Positions 16,703-25,241 of a stretch of 64,000 nucleotides of DNA are shown in pieces. The notes beneath the pieces are model-generated. The model had not been told where the DNA came from. It was given only the letters and a program-made list of their open reading frames with translations, and did not search any database. The number at the start of each line of letters is the position of its first letter. Position 1 is the stretch's first letter. The position numbers and the translations under genes were made by a program. Location of the stretch: the NCBI RefSeq assembly GCF_032878875.1, contig NZ_CP118157.1:1984001-2048000 (forward strand), read 5' to 3'. This DNA is from Microbacterium sp. AB (GTDB lineage: Bacteria; Actinomycetota; Actinomycetes; Actinomycetales; Microbacteriaceae).

Positions 16703-17625
16703 ATGACGGCAGGTAAGCGGATCGCTTTTCGACGCTGGCACGCGGGGCAGAGATGGCTGCTCCGGTTCGTGAACGCCAGACGCACGATCGGCCGGCCGCA
16801 CCGAGGGCACGGGCTGCCGTGGCGCCCATAGGCGTTGAGGCTGTGGGCGAAGTAGCCCGCCTGGCCGTTGACGTTGACGTACTGCGCATCGAAGCTCGTG
16901 CCGCCCTCCGCGAGCGCCTTCCGCAGCACCGTCCGCACCTCTGCCAGCAGGCGCATCGCGCCGCGCCGCGACAGCGCCGATGCGGGGGTCTCCGGATGGA
17001 TCCTCGCCGCCCAGAGCGCCTCGTCGGCGTAGATGTTGCCGATCCCGCTCACGACGGTCTGATCGAGCAGCACGCGCTTCACGGCCACCGCCTTGCGGGC
17101 GAGCGTCTGCCCGAAGGCCGCGTCGACGAACGCCGCGTCGAGGGGATCTCGCGCGATGTGCGCCGCCTGCGAGGCGACCAGCGCCGTGTCGTCGCCCCAT
17201 CCGCCCGCCGCTCCATCCGCCGTGGCCACGAGGGCGTCCACGGCGAGCGATCCGAACGTGCGCTGGTCGGCGAACACGACGGCGAGCTCGCCGTGGCGCG
17301 GATGCTCGACGACGATCCGCACGCGTTCATGGCGCTCTCGCGGCGCCTCGATCCCGCGCAGCAGCAGCTGTCCGCTCATCCCGAGATGACCGACCACCGC
17401 CTCCCCCTCGCCCGACCCGCCGTCCAGCGGCAGCCAGAGGAACTTGCCCCTGCGGACGACGGCGCGGAACGTGCGACCGGTCAGACGCGCCTCGAAGTCG
17501 TCGGAGGAGCCGCGATGGCGCGTGAGCGCACGCGGATCGAGGACCTCCACCACCGAGACCGTCGCCCCCGCCACCGCCGGAGCGAGTCCCGCGCGGACGA
17601 CCTCGACCTCGGGGAGCTCAGGCAT
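16693..17625 (-). CDS. mutM: Formamidopyrimidine-DNA glycosylase
   Basis: Removes 8-oxoguanine and ring-opened purines from DNA and cuts the backbone. The 310 residues have the N-terminal PELPEVE nucleophile motif (Pro2), the beta-F region GKFLWLPLD, the helix-two-turn-helix (QTVVSGIGNIYADEALWAARIHP) and a C-terminal zinc finger with four cysteines (CPRCGRP to LCPACQR). The tail RKAIRLPAVIVK is about 10 residues longer than usual and runs into the inverted repeat. Its start overlaps the rnc stop by 8 nt. Confidence 0.97.
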   Translation of the reverse strand: MPELPEVEVVRAGLAPAVAGATVSVVEVLDPRALTRHRGSSDDFEARLTGRTFRAVVRRGKFLWLPLDGGSGEGEAVVGHLGMSGQLLLRGIEAPRERHERVRIVVEHPRHGELAVVFADQRTFGSLAVDALVATADGAAGGWGDDTALVASQAAHIARDPLDAAFVDAAFGQTLARKAVAVKRVLLDQTVVSGIGNIYADEALWAARIHPETPASALSRRGAMRLLAEVRTVLRKALAEGGTSFDAQYVNVNGQAGYFAHSLNAYGRHGSPCPRCGRPIVRLAFTNRSSHLCPACQRRKAIRLPAVIVK

Positions 17626-18310
17626 CCGCCTGCAGCGCGCTCAGCGCCCGCCACGCGGTGAGGGCCGCCGCCATCTCTGCCTGCTTCTTGCTCGTCCCCT
17701 CGCCCGTCGACGAATGGTCGCCCACCTGGACGGTCGCCGTGAACCGCCGGTCGTGGTCCGGGCCGCGCGAGGCGACCGAGTAGACGGGCGCCCCCTCGCC
17801 GAGACGCGCGGCGAGCTCCTGCAGACTCGTCTTCGGGTCCACCGTGACGCCGTCGTAGCGCTCGGGGTCCGCGAGCAGCGGCTCGATGAGACGCAGCACG
17901 AGGGCCGAGGCCTGCTCCGCGCCGACCGACAGATAGGCCGCGCCGAACACCGCCTCCGTCGCGTCGGCGAGGATCGAGTCCTTGTCGCGTCCGCCCGTGC
18001 GCTCCTCGCCTCTTCCGAGCAGCAGGTGCTCCCCCAGGCCGATGGCGCGGGCGACCTCCGCGAGCGCGATCGTGGAGACGACGCTCGCACGCCGCTTCGC
18101 GAGCGCGCCCTCGTCGAGGTCGGGATACCGCGAGTAGAGCATCGTCGTCACGGCCAGGCCGAGGACGGAGTCCCCGAGGAACTCGAGCCGCTCGTTGTGA
18201 GGAAGGCCGCCGTGCTCGTACGCGTACGACCGATGAGTCATGGCCAAACCGAGAAGCTCGGCGTCGATCTCGACGCCGAGCTTCTCGGTGAGTGGCCGCG
18301 TGTGCGCCAC
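17618..18310 (-). CDS. rnc: Ribonuclease III
   Basis: Cuts double-stranded RNA in rRNA and mRNA maturation. From GTG 18310 the protein has 230 residues, the usual size. It shows the RNase III signature NERLEFLGDSVLG near residue 45, the second acidic motif DKDSILADATEAVFGAAYL, and a C-terminal dsRNA-binding domain (DPKTSLQELAARLGEGAPVY to TSKKQAEMAAA). GTG 18310 is the only start codon close enough downstream of rpmF (17-bp gap). Confidence 0.95.
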   Translation of the reverse strand: MAHTRPLTEKLGVEIDAELLGLAMTHRSYAYEHGGLPHNERLEFLGDSVLGLAVTTMLYSRYPDLDEGALAKRRASVVSTIALAEVARAIGLGEHLLLGRGEERTGGRDKDSILADATEAVFGAAYLSVGAEQASALVLRLIEPLLADPERYDGVTVDPKTSLQELAARLGEGAPVYSVASRGPDHDRRFTATVQVGDHSSTGEGTSKKQAEMAAALTAWRALSALQADA

Positions 18311-18327
18311 GAGGTCGTGTCCGACGA

Positions 18328-18537
18328 TCAGACGTCGGCGACCTTGCGGCCCTTGTACTCGAGGAACAGCTCGGTGCCCTGCGAGTCGGTGACGACCTTC
18401 GCCTGGTGAGGCCGGCTGTAGACGACCTTGCCGTTCTCCACCGTCTTGACGAGCGTGGGAGCCTCGGCCTTCCACTGCGCGCGACGCGAGCGGGTGTTGG
18501 AGCGGGAGACCTTCCGCTTCGGGGGGTTGCCTGCCAT
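18328..18537 (-). CDS. rpmF: 50S ribosomal protein L32 (bL32)
   Basis: Small basic ribosomal protein, 69 residues, starting MAGNPPKRKVSRSNTRSRRAQ. It has no cysteines, so it is the zinc-independent form. It lies 2 bp after yceD and before rnc, the standard actinobacterial order. Confidence 0.97.
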   Translation of the reverse strand: MAGNPPKRKVSRSNTRSRRAQWKAEAPTLVKTVENGKVVYSRPHQAKVVTDSQGTELFLEYKGRKVADV

Positions 18538-18539
18538 GG

Positions 18540-19100
18540 CTAGCTCTCTTCTGTATCGGGGGCGGCGCCTGCCGCCAATCCATTCTGGTCGGTGAGTCCT
18601 CTGAGCGCGGCCCACCGAGGATCGACGGGCACCTGCTGCGGGGTTCCGGCGCTTTCCGTCAGTCGCTCGCCCGTGGCCGGATCGAGGCCGGGGCAATCCG
18701 GCTGACACACCGGCTGAAACGGAAGCGACAAGACGACCGCATCCCTGACCAGAGTTTCAAGATCCACGTGGTCGTCTTGAACCTCGAAGTCAGCAGTTTC
18801 CTCACCAGGATACTCGAAAAGCTCCTGGAACTCGACTTCGACGGGCTGGGCGATGTCGCGCAGGCAGCGTCCGCACACGCCCTCGTACTCGGTGTCCAGG
18901 TCGCCGGACACGAGGATGCCCTCGTGGACGGACTCGAGTCGCACGTCGAGATCGAGCTCCTTGCCCTGCGGGACGGAGACGATGCCCTCGCCCCAACGGT
19001 CGGGAGCGGGGATGGTCAGCGTGTGCTCGCGCATCTCGCCGGGCTTGCGGACGATGTCGCGGACGGGCAGCACGAAGGGCCCGGAGTGTCGCGTTCTCAC
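18540..19100 (-). CDS. YceD family (DUF177) protein
   Basis: Function is not settled; in other bacteria it accompanies rpmF and is linked to 23S rRNA or ribosome assembly. The protein has GPFVLPVRDIVRKPGEM near the start, paired cysteines in CGRCLRD and CQPDCPG, and a PRWAAL motif near the end. Start chosen as GTG 19100 (186 residues); TTG 19109 is the next in-frame option. TAGCAT lies 8 nt before the GTG, so a leaderless start is possible. It is directly followed by rpmF. Confidence 0.88.
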   Translation of the reverse strand: MRTRHSGPFVLPVRDIVRKPGEMREHTLTIPAPDRWGEGIVSVPQGKELDLDVRLESVHEGILVSGDLDTEYEGVCGRCLRDIAQPVEVEFQELFEYPGEETADFEVQDDHVDLETLVRDAVVLSLPFQPVCQPDCPGLDPATGERLTESAGTPQQVPVDPRWAALRGLTDQNGLAAGAAPDTEES

Positions 19101-19163
19101 GGGGGTCAATGCTACCCGTGCCGCCGACCGCCCGGGCCGCGCGACGCGGAGGCCGGCGAGGTC

Positions 19164-19664
19164 TCAGAAGTCCTTCGCGGTCGCGCTGCGCAGGTAGCGT
19201 GCCACGGCCGACGGGACATAGGGCGACACGTCGCCGCCCAGCGCCGCGACCTGGCGCACGAGCGAGCTCGACACCACGGAGTGCGCGGGGTCGGCCAGCA
19301 GGAACACGGTCTCGACGCCGGCGAGATGGTTGTTCACGACGGCCATGGGCGTCTCGTAGGACACGTCGCCCTGCGAGCGGATGCCCTTGACGAGCACGCC
19401 GGCGCCGACCTCCTGCGCATAGTCGACGAGGAGCCCGACGCTCCACGATCCGACGATCACCCTGCCCTCGATGCCCGACTCGGCGACGGACTGCTCGAGG
19501 AGCTGCAGGCGCAGGGCGATCGGCAGCATCCCCTCCTTATCGGGATTGTGCACCACGAGCACGTGCAGCTCGTCGTAGAGCGACGCGGCCCTCCTGATGA
19601 CGTCGAGATGGCCGAGGGTGGGCGGGTCGAAGGAACCCGGGACGACGGCGATCCGGTTGCTCAT
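19164..19664 (-). CDS. coaD: Phosphopantetheine adenylyltransferase
   Basis: Fourth step of coenzyme A synthesis: adenylates 4'-phosphopantetheine. The 166 residues carry the nucleotidyltransferase motif [14 protein letters not shown] near residue 10, [12 protein letters not shown], and the [15 protein letters not shown] region near the C-terminus. It sits between recG and yceD on the minus strand, the common gene order in the lineage. A -10 element is placed for a leaderless transcript. Confidence 0.97.
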   Translation of the reverse strand: MSNRIAVVPGSFDPPTLGHLDVIRRAASLYDELHVLVVHNPDKEGMLPIALRLQLLEQSVAESGIEGRVIVGSWSVGLLVDYAQEVGAGVLVKGIRSQGDVSYETPMAVVNNHLAGVETVFLLADPAHSVVSSSLVRQVAALGGDVSPYVPSAVARYLRSATAKDF

Positions 19665-19670
19665 GCGGTC

Positions 19671-19676
19671 AGCCTA
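19671..19676 (-). promoter_or_regulatory. -10 element for leaderless coaD transcript
   Basis: On the minus strand TAGGCT, 6 nt (GACCGC), ATG at 19664. No ribosome site lies between. Confidence 0.6.
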
Positions 19677-19735
19677 CCGACCGGGGGCGGCCCCTCCCCG
19701 CGGTCGGCGCGCCGTCGGCGGACCGACGACGTGCC

Positions 19736-21904
19736 TCAGCTCTTGCCCAGTGCCGCACGTTCCTCCTGGGTGACGCGGCGCGCGAGGGCGTCCGCGAGGC
19801 CCTCGTGCCGCGTGAGGTCCGGATCGTCCGCCAGGATGCGGTCGGCCTCCTCCCGCGCGCGGGCGATGAGATCGGCGTCCTTGACGACGCGCAGCAGGCG
19901 CAGCGACGAGCGCGACCCCGATTGCGCGTCGCCGAGCACGTCGCCCTCGCCCCGCAGCTCGAGATCGACCTCGGCGAGCTCGAACCCGTCGAGCGTGCGC
20001 GCGACGGCCTCGACGCGCTCGCGGGCGGGCGTGGCCTCGGGAGCCTCCGTGACGAGCAGGCACAGGCCCGGCACGCCGCCGCGCCCGACGCGTCCGCGCA
20101 GCTGGTGCAGCTGGGAGACCCCAAACCGGTCGGCGTCGAGGATCACCATCGTCGACGCGTTCGGCACGTCGACGCCGACCTCGATGACCGTCGTGGCGAC
20201 GAGGACGTCGAGGTCGCCCCGGGCGAAGTCCTGCATGATGCGGTCCTTCTCGTCTCCCGGCATCCGGCCGTGGAGCACGGCGAGCCTCAGACGGCCCACG
20301 CGCTCGTGGCGGCCGAGCATCTCGGCGACCTGCACGACGCCCCACCGCGGACCGGACGCCTCCCCGTCCACGGGAGGAGCGACCTCCTCGTCGTCCCGCG
20401 CCTCCTTGCCCTTCTTCTCGACGTCGATCGCCGAGCACACGACGAAGACCTGATGGCCCTTCTCGACCTCCTCCGCCGCGCGCTCCCACACCCGGCCGAA
20501 CCATCCCGGCCTCTCGGCGAGCGGCGTGACGAACGTCTGGATGCCCGCGCGCCCTGTCGGCAGGGTGCGGATCGTCGACACGTCCAGGTCGCCGAACACC
20601 GTCATCGCCACGGTGCGGGGGATCGGCGTCGCGGTGAGCACGAGCGCGTGCGGGCTCGTCCCCTTGGCGCGCAACGTCTCGCGCTGCTCCACGCCGAACC
20701 GGTGCTGCTCGTCCACGACGACGAGACCGAGGTCGGCGAAGGTCGTCCCCTCGCTCAGCAGCGCATGCGTGCCGACGACGACGAGCGCCTGGCCCGACGC
20801 GACGCGCAGCGCCGCCTTGCGGCGCATCGCCGCGGACATCTGGCCCGTGAGGAGCGTCGGCATCACGAGCGGCGCGAGGTCGGGTCCGAGCATCCTCGTG
20901 ATGGAGCGCAGATGCTGCGCCGCGAGCACCTCGGTCGGCGCGATGAGCGCGGACTGCCCGCCCGACTCCGCCACCTGGAGCATCGCCCGCAGCGCCACGA
21001 GCGTCTTCCCCGAGCCCACCTCCCCCTGCACGAGGCGGTTCATCGGCCAGTCGGCGACGAGCTCGGAGGCGATCTTCGCTCCGACCGACTGCTGATCGGG
21101 CGTGAGCGCGAACGGCAGTCCCGCGTCGAATCGCGACAGCAGCCCGCCGTCGGACGCGGGGCGCCGGGTCGCCGACAGGGAGCGGACGAGGAGGCGCTGC
21201 TGCACGAGCGCGGTCTGCAGCACGAGCGCCTCGTGCATGCGCAGCGTCTTGCGCGCGCCGTAGGCGTGCCCCTCGTTCGCCGGGCGGTGCACGCCCTCGA
21301 GCGCGTCCCGCGCCCCCATGAGCGACTCGCGCGCGCGCAGCTCCGCCGGCAACGGCTCCGGCACCTCGCCGAGCTGGTCGAGGCACTGTGCCGCGAGCTT
21401 CTCGAACTGCCAGCTCGTGACGGCCGACGTGGCGGGGTAGATGGGGATGAGCCGGTTCGCGAAGTCCTGAGCCCGCTCGAGCGCATCGCCCTCGTCGTCG
21501 AACAGCTCGTAGTTCGGATGGGAGAACTGCCGCTCGCCGCGGTACTCCCCGACCTTGCCCGAGAACACCCCGCGCCGGCCCTGCCGGAGCTCGCCCTGCC
21601 GCCACTCCTGGTTGAAGAAGGTCAGGGTCATCTCGCCCCGGCCGTCGCCGATGACCACCTCGAGGATGCGCCCGCCCCGGCTGCGCATCGGGCGCGACTG
21701 CACGCGCCGCACCTCGGCGACGATCGTCACCGTCTCGCCGAGCGGGAGACCGAGGATCGGCGTCAGTTCGCCGCGGCTGACGTAGCGGCGCGGATAGTGC
21801 GACAGGGCGTCGCCCACCGTGCGCATGCCGAACGCGCGCTGGAGGGCCGCCGCGGTCTTCCCCCCCAGCGCCTGTTCGAGCGGGGAGTCCAGGGTCAGCG
21901 GCAT
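19736..21904 (-). CDS. recG: ATP-dependent DNA helicase RecG
   Basis: Regresses stalled replication forks and migrates Holliday junctions. About 722 residues from ATG 21904 (GTG 21910 is two codons earlier). It has an N-terminal wedge/OB domain, Walker A GEVGSGKT, the DEQHRFG box, TATPIPRT, and the C-terminal TATTVIEVGVDVPNA and QLRGRVGRG motifs. A large insert, KEARDDEEVAPPVDGEAS, lies between motifs III and IV. Neighbours are coaD downstream and rsmD divergently upstream. Confidence 0.97.
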   Translation of the reverse strand: MPLTLDSPLEQALGGKTAAALQRAFGMRTVGDALSHYPRRYVSRGELTPILGLPLGETVTIVAEVRRVQSRPMRSRGGRILEVVIGDGRGEMTLTFFNQEWRQGELRQGRRGVFSGKVGEYRGERQFSHPNYELFDDEGDALERAQDFANRLIPIYPATSAVTSWQFEKLAAQCLDQLGEVPEPLPAELRARESLMGARDALEGVHRPANEGHAYGARKTLRMHEALVLQTALVQQRLLVRSLSATRRPASDGGLLSRFDAGLPFALTPDQQSVGAKIASELVADWPMNRLVQGEVGSGKTLVALRAMLQVAESGGQSALIAPTEVLAAQHLRSITRMLGPDLAPLVMPTLLTGQMSAAMRRKAALRVASGQALVVVGTHALLSEGTTFADLGLVVVDEQHRFGVEQRETLRAKGTSPHALVLTATPIPRTVAMTVFGDLDVSTIRTLPTGRAGIQTFVTPLAERPGWFGRVWERAAEEVEKGHQVFVVCSAIDVEKKGKEARDDEEVAPPVDGEASGPRWGVVQVAEMLGRHERVGRLRLAVLHGRMPGDEKDRIMQDFARGDLDVLVATTVIEVGVDVPNASTMVILDADRFGVSQLHQLRGRVGRGGVPGLCLLVTEAPEATPARERVEAVARTLDGFELAEVDLELRGEGDVLGDAQSGSRSSLRLLRVVKDADLIARAREEADRILADDPDLTRHEGLADALARRVTQEERAALGKS

Positions 21905-21911
21905 GACCACG

Positions 21912-21917
21912 AGTCTA
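21912..21917 (-). promoter_or_regulatory. -10 element for leaderless recG transcript
   Basis: On the minus strand TAGACT, 7 nt, ATG 21904. This favours ATG 21904 over GTG 21910 as the recG start. Confidence 0.55.
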
Positions 21918-21942
21918 GGAGGGAGCCCCGACGTGCGGCCGC

Positions 21943-21948
21943 TATCGT
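21943..21948 (+). promoter_or_regulatory. -10 element for leaderless rsmD transcript
   Basis: TATCGT, 6 nt (GGCGGG), GTG 21955. It lies back to back with the recG -10, with 25 bp between the two elements. Confidence 0.6.
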
Positions 21949-21954
21949 GGCGGG

Positions 21955-22524
21955 GTGACGAGGATCATCGCGGGACGGGCGGGCGGCGTCCGCCTGGAGG
22001 TGCCGCGGTCGGGCACGCGGCCGACCAGCGATCGGGTGCGCGAGTCGCTGTTCGCCTCCCTCGAGGGGACGGGCCTGATCGAGGGCGCCCAGGTCGTCGA
22101 CCTCTACGCGGGATCCGGAGCGCTCGGGCTCGAGTGCGCGAGCCGCGGCGCCGCCGTGGTCGACCTCGTCGAGCGCGCACCGACGGCTGCCGCCCTCGCG
22201 CGACGCAACGCCGACGGCGTGCGCCGCGCGATCGGCACGGGGTCGGCGACGATCCGCGTCCATCCCGTCGCCGTGCGCTCGTTCCTCCGCGGCACGGCGC
22301 CCGGCGTCGACATCGCGTTCCTCGACCCGCCCTACGAGCTCGCCGACGACGCCCTCGCGGAGGATCTCGCCCTGCTCGCCCCCCTCATGACCGAGGGCTC
22401 CCTCGTCATCGTGGAGCGCTCCTCCCGGTCGCCGTCGCCGGACTGGGCCGCCGCCGGCCTCGCGCCGTGGCGCGACCGCGTCTACGGCGACACGGCCCTG
22501 TGGTGGGGCGAGCCGGTCGCCTGA
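21955..22524 (+). CDS. rsmD: 16S rRNA (guanine966-N2)-methyltransferase RsmD
   Basis: Methylates a guanine of 16S rRNA in the 30S subunit. The 189 residues show RIIAGRAGGVRL at the start, RPTSDRVRESLFASL, the SAM motif DLYAGSGALGLEC near residue 50 and the catalytic LDPPY near residue 123. GTG 21955 is set by the -10 spacing. It is convergent with thiL. Confidence 0.95.
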   Translation: MTRIIAGRAGGVRLEVPRSGTRPTSDRVRESLFASLEGTGLIEGAQVVDLYAGSGALGLECASRGAAVVDLVERAPTAAALARRNADGVRRAIGTGSATIRVHPVAVRSFLRGTAPGVDIAFLDPPYELADDALAEDLALLAPLMTEGSLVIVERSSRSPSPDWAAAGLAPWRDRVYGDTALWWGEPVA

Positions 22525-22548
22525 CGCCGGCAGGAGCGAAAGCGGCCA

Positions 22549-22584
22549 GAGGAGGCGTCCCGCCGAGGCGCGGGCGTCCTCCTC
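22549..22584. terminator. Hairpin between convergent rsmD and thiL
   Basis: GAGGAGG (22549-22555) pairs with CCTCCTC (22578-22584), with an inner CCCGC/GCGGG stem after a 3-nt internal loop. It is placed to end transcription from both sides. No T-tract. Confidence 0.4.
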
Positions 22585-22585
22585 C

Positions 22586-23572
22586 TCAGCCGCCCGAGGC
22601 ATCCCAATCGCGATAGGGGTCCCAGCCCCCGGGCCCGCCGTACGGGCGTCCGCCCACGAGCACGGGGGCGTCCCCGCGCTCCACCGCCCGTCCGATCACG
22701 CGGAACCCCGACGGAAGGGGCTCCTTCCGGAACGTCGCGAGGAGAGCGTGGTCCTCTCCTCCCTCCAGCGCCGACGCCGGGTCATCGCCGAGGGCGAGCG
22801 GATCGATGTCGATCGACACGGCGGACGCGTCGGCCATCCGCCGGGCGTCGAGCGCCAGCCCGTCCGAGACGTCCATCATGGCCGTCGCCCCCGCCAGCGC
22901 GGCGAACGGCCCGAGCCCGATCGGGGGCACGGGCCGCAGCTGGGCCTCGAGCGCGCCGACGTCGCCCGGGCGGAGCCGTGCGGGGTCGACGGGCACGGGG
23001 ACGCCGTCCGGATCGCGGAAGCGGTCGAACAGTACCGCAAGTCCCGACGCGGCCCGGCCGAGCTCTCCCGCGATCGCGACGACGTCTCCGGCACGCGCGC
23101 CGGACCGCGTGACGGGCGCGCGGCCGTCCAGGTCGCCGAGCGCGGTCACCGCGATCGTGAGCGTGTCGCTCGCCGTGAGGTCGCCCCCGACGACCGCGCA
23201 GCCCGGTGCGAGGGCGTCGCAGGCGTCACGGAGGCCGTCCGCGAGGGCTTCGACGAAGGAGACGCGCGTGTCGTTCGGCATCGCGAGCGCGACGAGCAGC
23301 GCCGTCGGCCGGGCGCCCATCGCCGCGACGTCGGCGAGGTTCACGGCGGCGGACTTCCAGCCGAGGTCGTAGCCGCTCGACCAGGCGAGGCGGAAGTCCG
23401 GCCCGTGGACGAGGGTGTCGGTCGTCGCGACGACCGCCCCGGACGACACGGCGACGACGGCGGCGTCGTCGCCGGGTCCGAGCAGGCCCGCCGACGCGCG
23501 GCCGGTGCGCTCCAGGATGCGCCGGAGGATCTCGCCCTCGCTCAGCTCGCCGACGGTGGGGTCCTCATGCAT
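22586..23572 (-). CDS. thiL: Thiamine-monophosphate kinase
   Basis: Phosphorylates thiamine monophosphate to the active pyrophosphate cofactor. The 328 residues match PurM-like ThiL: GPGDDAAVV near residue 32, DTLVHGPDFR, GWKSAAVNLADVAAMGARP, GGDLTASD, and MMDVSDGLALDARRM near residue 245. ATG 23572 was chosen because TACGCT lies 6 nt upstream. It is divergent from the DUF3515 lipoprotein, with only 49 bp between them. Confidence 0.93.
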   Translation of the reverse strand: MHEDPTVGELSEGEILRRILERTGRASAGLLGPGDDAAVVAVSSGAVVATTDTLVHGPDFRLAWSSGYDLGWKSAAVNLADVAAMGARPTALLVALAMPNDTRVSFVEALADGLRDACDALAPGCAVVGGDLTASDTLTIAVTALGDLDGRAPVTRSGARAGDVVAIAGELGRAASGLAVLFDRFRDPDGVPVPVDPARLRPGDVGALEAQLRPVPPIGLGPFAALAGATAMMDVSDGLALDARRMADASAVSIDIDPLALGDDPASALEGGEDHALLATFRKEPLPSGFRVIGRAVERGDAPVLVGGRPYGGPGGWDPYRDWDASGG

Positions 23573-23578
23573 CCGTCC

Positions 23579-23584
23579 AGCGTA
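23579..23584 (-). promoter_or_regulatory. -10 element for leaderless thiL transcript
   Basis: On the minus strand TACGCT, 6 nt (GGACGG), ATG 23572. Confidence 0.55.
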
Positions 23585-23609
23585 GGCGAACGTCCAGCGG
23601 CGTCGAACG

Positions 23610-23615
23610 TAGGCT
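23610..23615 (+). promoter_or_regulatory. -10 element for leaderless DUF3515 transcript
   Basis: TAGGCT, 6 nt (GGTGGA), GTG 23622. The GGTGGAG stretch could also act weakly as a ribosome site. Confidence 0.55.
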
Positions 23616-23621
23616 GGTGGA

Positions 23622-24137
23622 GTGTTCCGCCGCCTCCTCGCCGCCGCCGGCCTCGCGTCCGTCCTCGTCCTGACGGGCTGCGCGACGACGGTGCATCTCG
23701 AGCCCGCCGACAATGCGAACGATCCCCTCTGCGCGGAGGTCTCCGTGCGGCTGCCCGACTCGGTCGCGGGCCTCGACCGACGCTGGACCGACGCGCAGGC
23801 GACGGGCGCGTGGGGCGACCCGACGACGGTCATCCTGTCGTGCGGATTCGAGGCGCCGGCTCCGACGACGCAGCAGTGCGTGTCGATCGACGGCGTCGAC
23901 TGGATCGTCGACGAGACCGACTACCCCGACCTACGCATGACGACGTACGGGCGCGAGCCCGCCGTGCAGGTGTACGTCGTCACCACGGACGTCACGGCGG
24001 ACGCCGCGCTCTCCGCGCTGGCGGGGGCCGTCACGCAGCTGCCGAAGACGGCCGAGTGCACCGACCCCGATACCGCCGCGCCGGAGGACGAGGACGCCCC
24101 CACGACGGGCGGGCAGTCGGACGACGACTCCGAGTGA
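23622..24137 (+). CDS. DUF3515 family lipoprotein
   Basis: Surface lipoprotein of unknown function, 171 residues. It has a lipoprotein signal with LTGC (Cys20), then DPLCAEVSVRLPDSVAGL, CGFEAP, and the WIVDETD segment typical of DUF3515, and ends in an acidic, disordered tail. Four cysteines remain in the mature domain. In actinobacteria the family is usually next to ddl, as here (convergent, 9 bp apart). Confidence 0.85.
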   Translation: MFRRLLAAAGLASVLVLTGCATTVHLEPADNANDPLCAEVSVRLPDSVAGLDRRWTDAQATGAWGDPTTVILSCGFEAPAPTTQQCVSIDGVDWIVDETDYPDLRMTTYGREPAVQVYVVTTDVTADAALSALAGAVTQLPKTAECTDPDTAAPEDEDAPTTGGQSDDDSE

Positions 24138-24146
24138 CGGGCCGGC

Positions 24147-25241
24147 TCAGGCGGCCCGCGCCATCCCGAGCTCGATGAGCTCGGTGATGAGCTCCGAGTA
24201 GGTCAGCCCGGACGCGATCCAGCATTTGGGGAACATCGAGATCGGCGTGAAGCCCGGCATCGTGTTCAGCTCGTTGACGACGATCTCGCCGTCGTCGGTG
24301 AGGAACACGTCCACGCGTGCGAGGCCGCGTCCGTCCACCGCCTCGAACGCGCGCACCCCGACACGGCGGATGGCCTCCGTCTCCTCGTCGGTGAGGTCGG
24401 CGGGACAGACGACGTCGACGCCGTCGCCGCCGAGGTACTTGCCCTCGAAGTCGTAGAAGTCGCGCGTCGTCAGCACGATCTCGCCGGGAAGCGACGCCCT
24501 CGCCTCTCCCCCGTCGCGACCCTCGAGCATCGCGACCTCGATCTCGCGACCCGCGATGCCCTTCTCCACGAGCACCTTGTCGTCCTCGGCGAAGGCGATG
24601 CGCATCGCCTCGTCGAGCTCGGAGACGTCGTGGGCCTTCGACACGCCGACGCTCGAGCCCGCGCGGGCCGGCTTCACGAACAGCGGGTAGCCGAGCCCCT
24701 CCGCCTCGCCGCGCACGTCCTCCGCCGCACGGTCCCAGCGAGCCCGGCGGACGGTCAGGGCCGGCGCGACGGGCACCCCGGCCGCCTCCAGCGCGATCTT
24801 CATGAAGTGCTTGTCCATGCACAGGGCGGAGTCGAGCACCCCGCCGCCGGCGTAGGGCAGCTCGAGGATGTCGAGGAAGCCCTGGATGGTGCCGTCCTCG
24901 CCGTGGAGGCCGTGGAGGATGGGGAGCACGGCGTCCACCGCTCCCAGAGCCTCCTCCGCGCCGTCCTCCCTGCGCACGCGCAGCAGGCGGTCACCACCGC
25001 CCGCCGGCCAGATGACGCGGGTCCCGTTGTCGACGACCTCGGGCAGCCGCTCGGCGTCGAGGCGGAACCTCCCCGGATCGTCCTCCTCGAGGACGAAGAC
25101 GCCGTCGCGGGTGATCCCGATCGGGATCACCCGGAAGCGGTCACGGTCGATCGCGCCCAGCACCCCGCCTGCCGTCGCGGCCGAGATGGAGTGCTCGCTG
25201 GAGCGCCCGCCGAAGAGCACCGCCACTGTCGCCGTCGTCAT
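24147..25241 (-). CDS. ddl: D-alanine--D-alanine ligase
   Basis: Makes the D-Ala-D-Ala dipeptide of peptidoglycan precursors. The 364 residues form an ATP-grasp enzyme: VLFGGRSSEHSISAATA at the start, LHGEDGTIQGFLDILELPY, FVKPARAGSSVGVSK, EIEVAMLEG, RVDVFLTDDGEIVVNELNT and GFTPISMFPK. Its start lies inside the end of the gpsA frame; see gpsA for the probable frameshift. Confidence 0.97.
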   Translation of the reverse strand: MTTATVAVLFGGRSSEHSISAATAGGVLGAIDRDRFRVIPIGITRDGVFVLEEDDPGRFRLDAERLPEVVDNGTRVIWPAGGGDRLLRVRREDGAEEALGAVDAVLPILHGLHGEDGTIQGFLDILELPYAGGGVLDSALCMDKHFMKIALEAAGVPVAPALTVRRARWDRAAEDVRGEAEGLGYPLFVKPARAGSSVGVSKAHDVSELDEAMRIAFAEDDKVLVEKGIAGREIEVAMLEGRDGGEARASLPGEIVLTTRDFYDFEGKYLGGDGVDVVCPADLTDEETEAIRRVGVRAFEAVDGRGLARVDVFLTDDGEIVVNELNTMPGFTPISMFPKCWIASGLTYSELITELIELGMARAA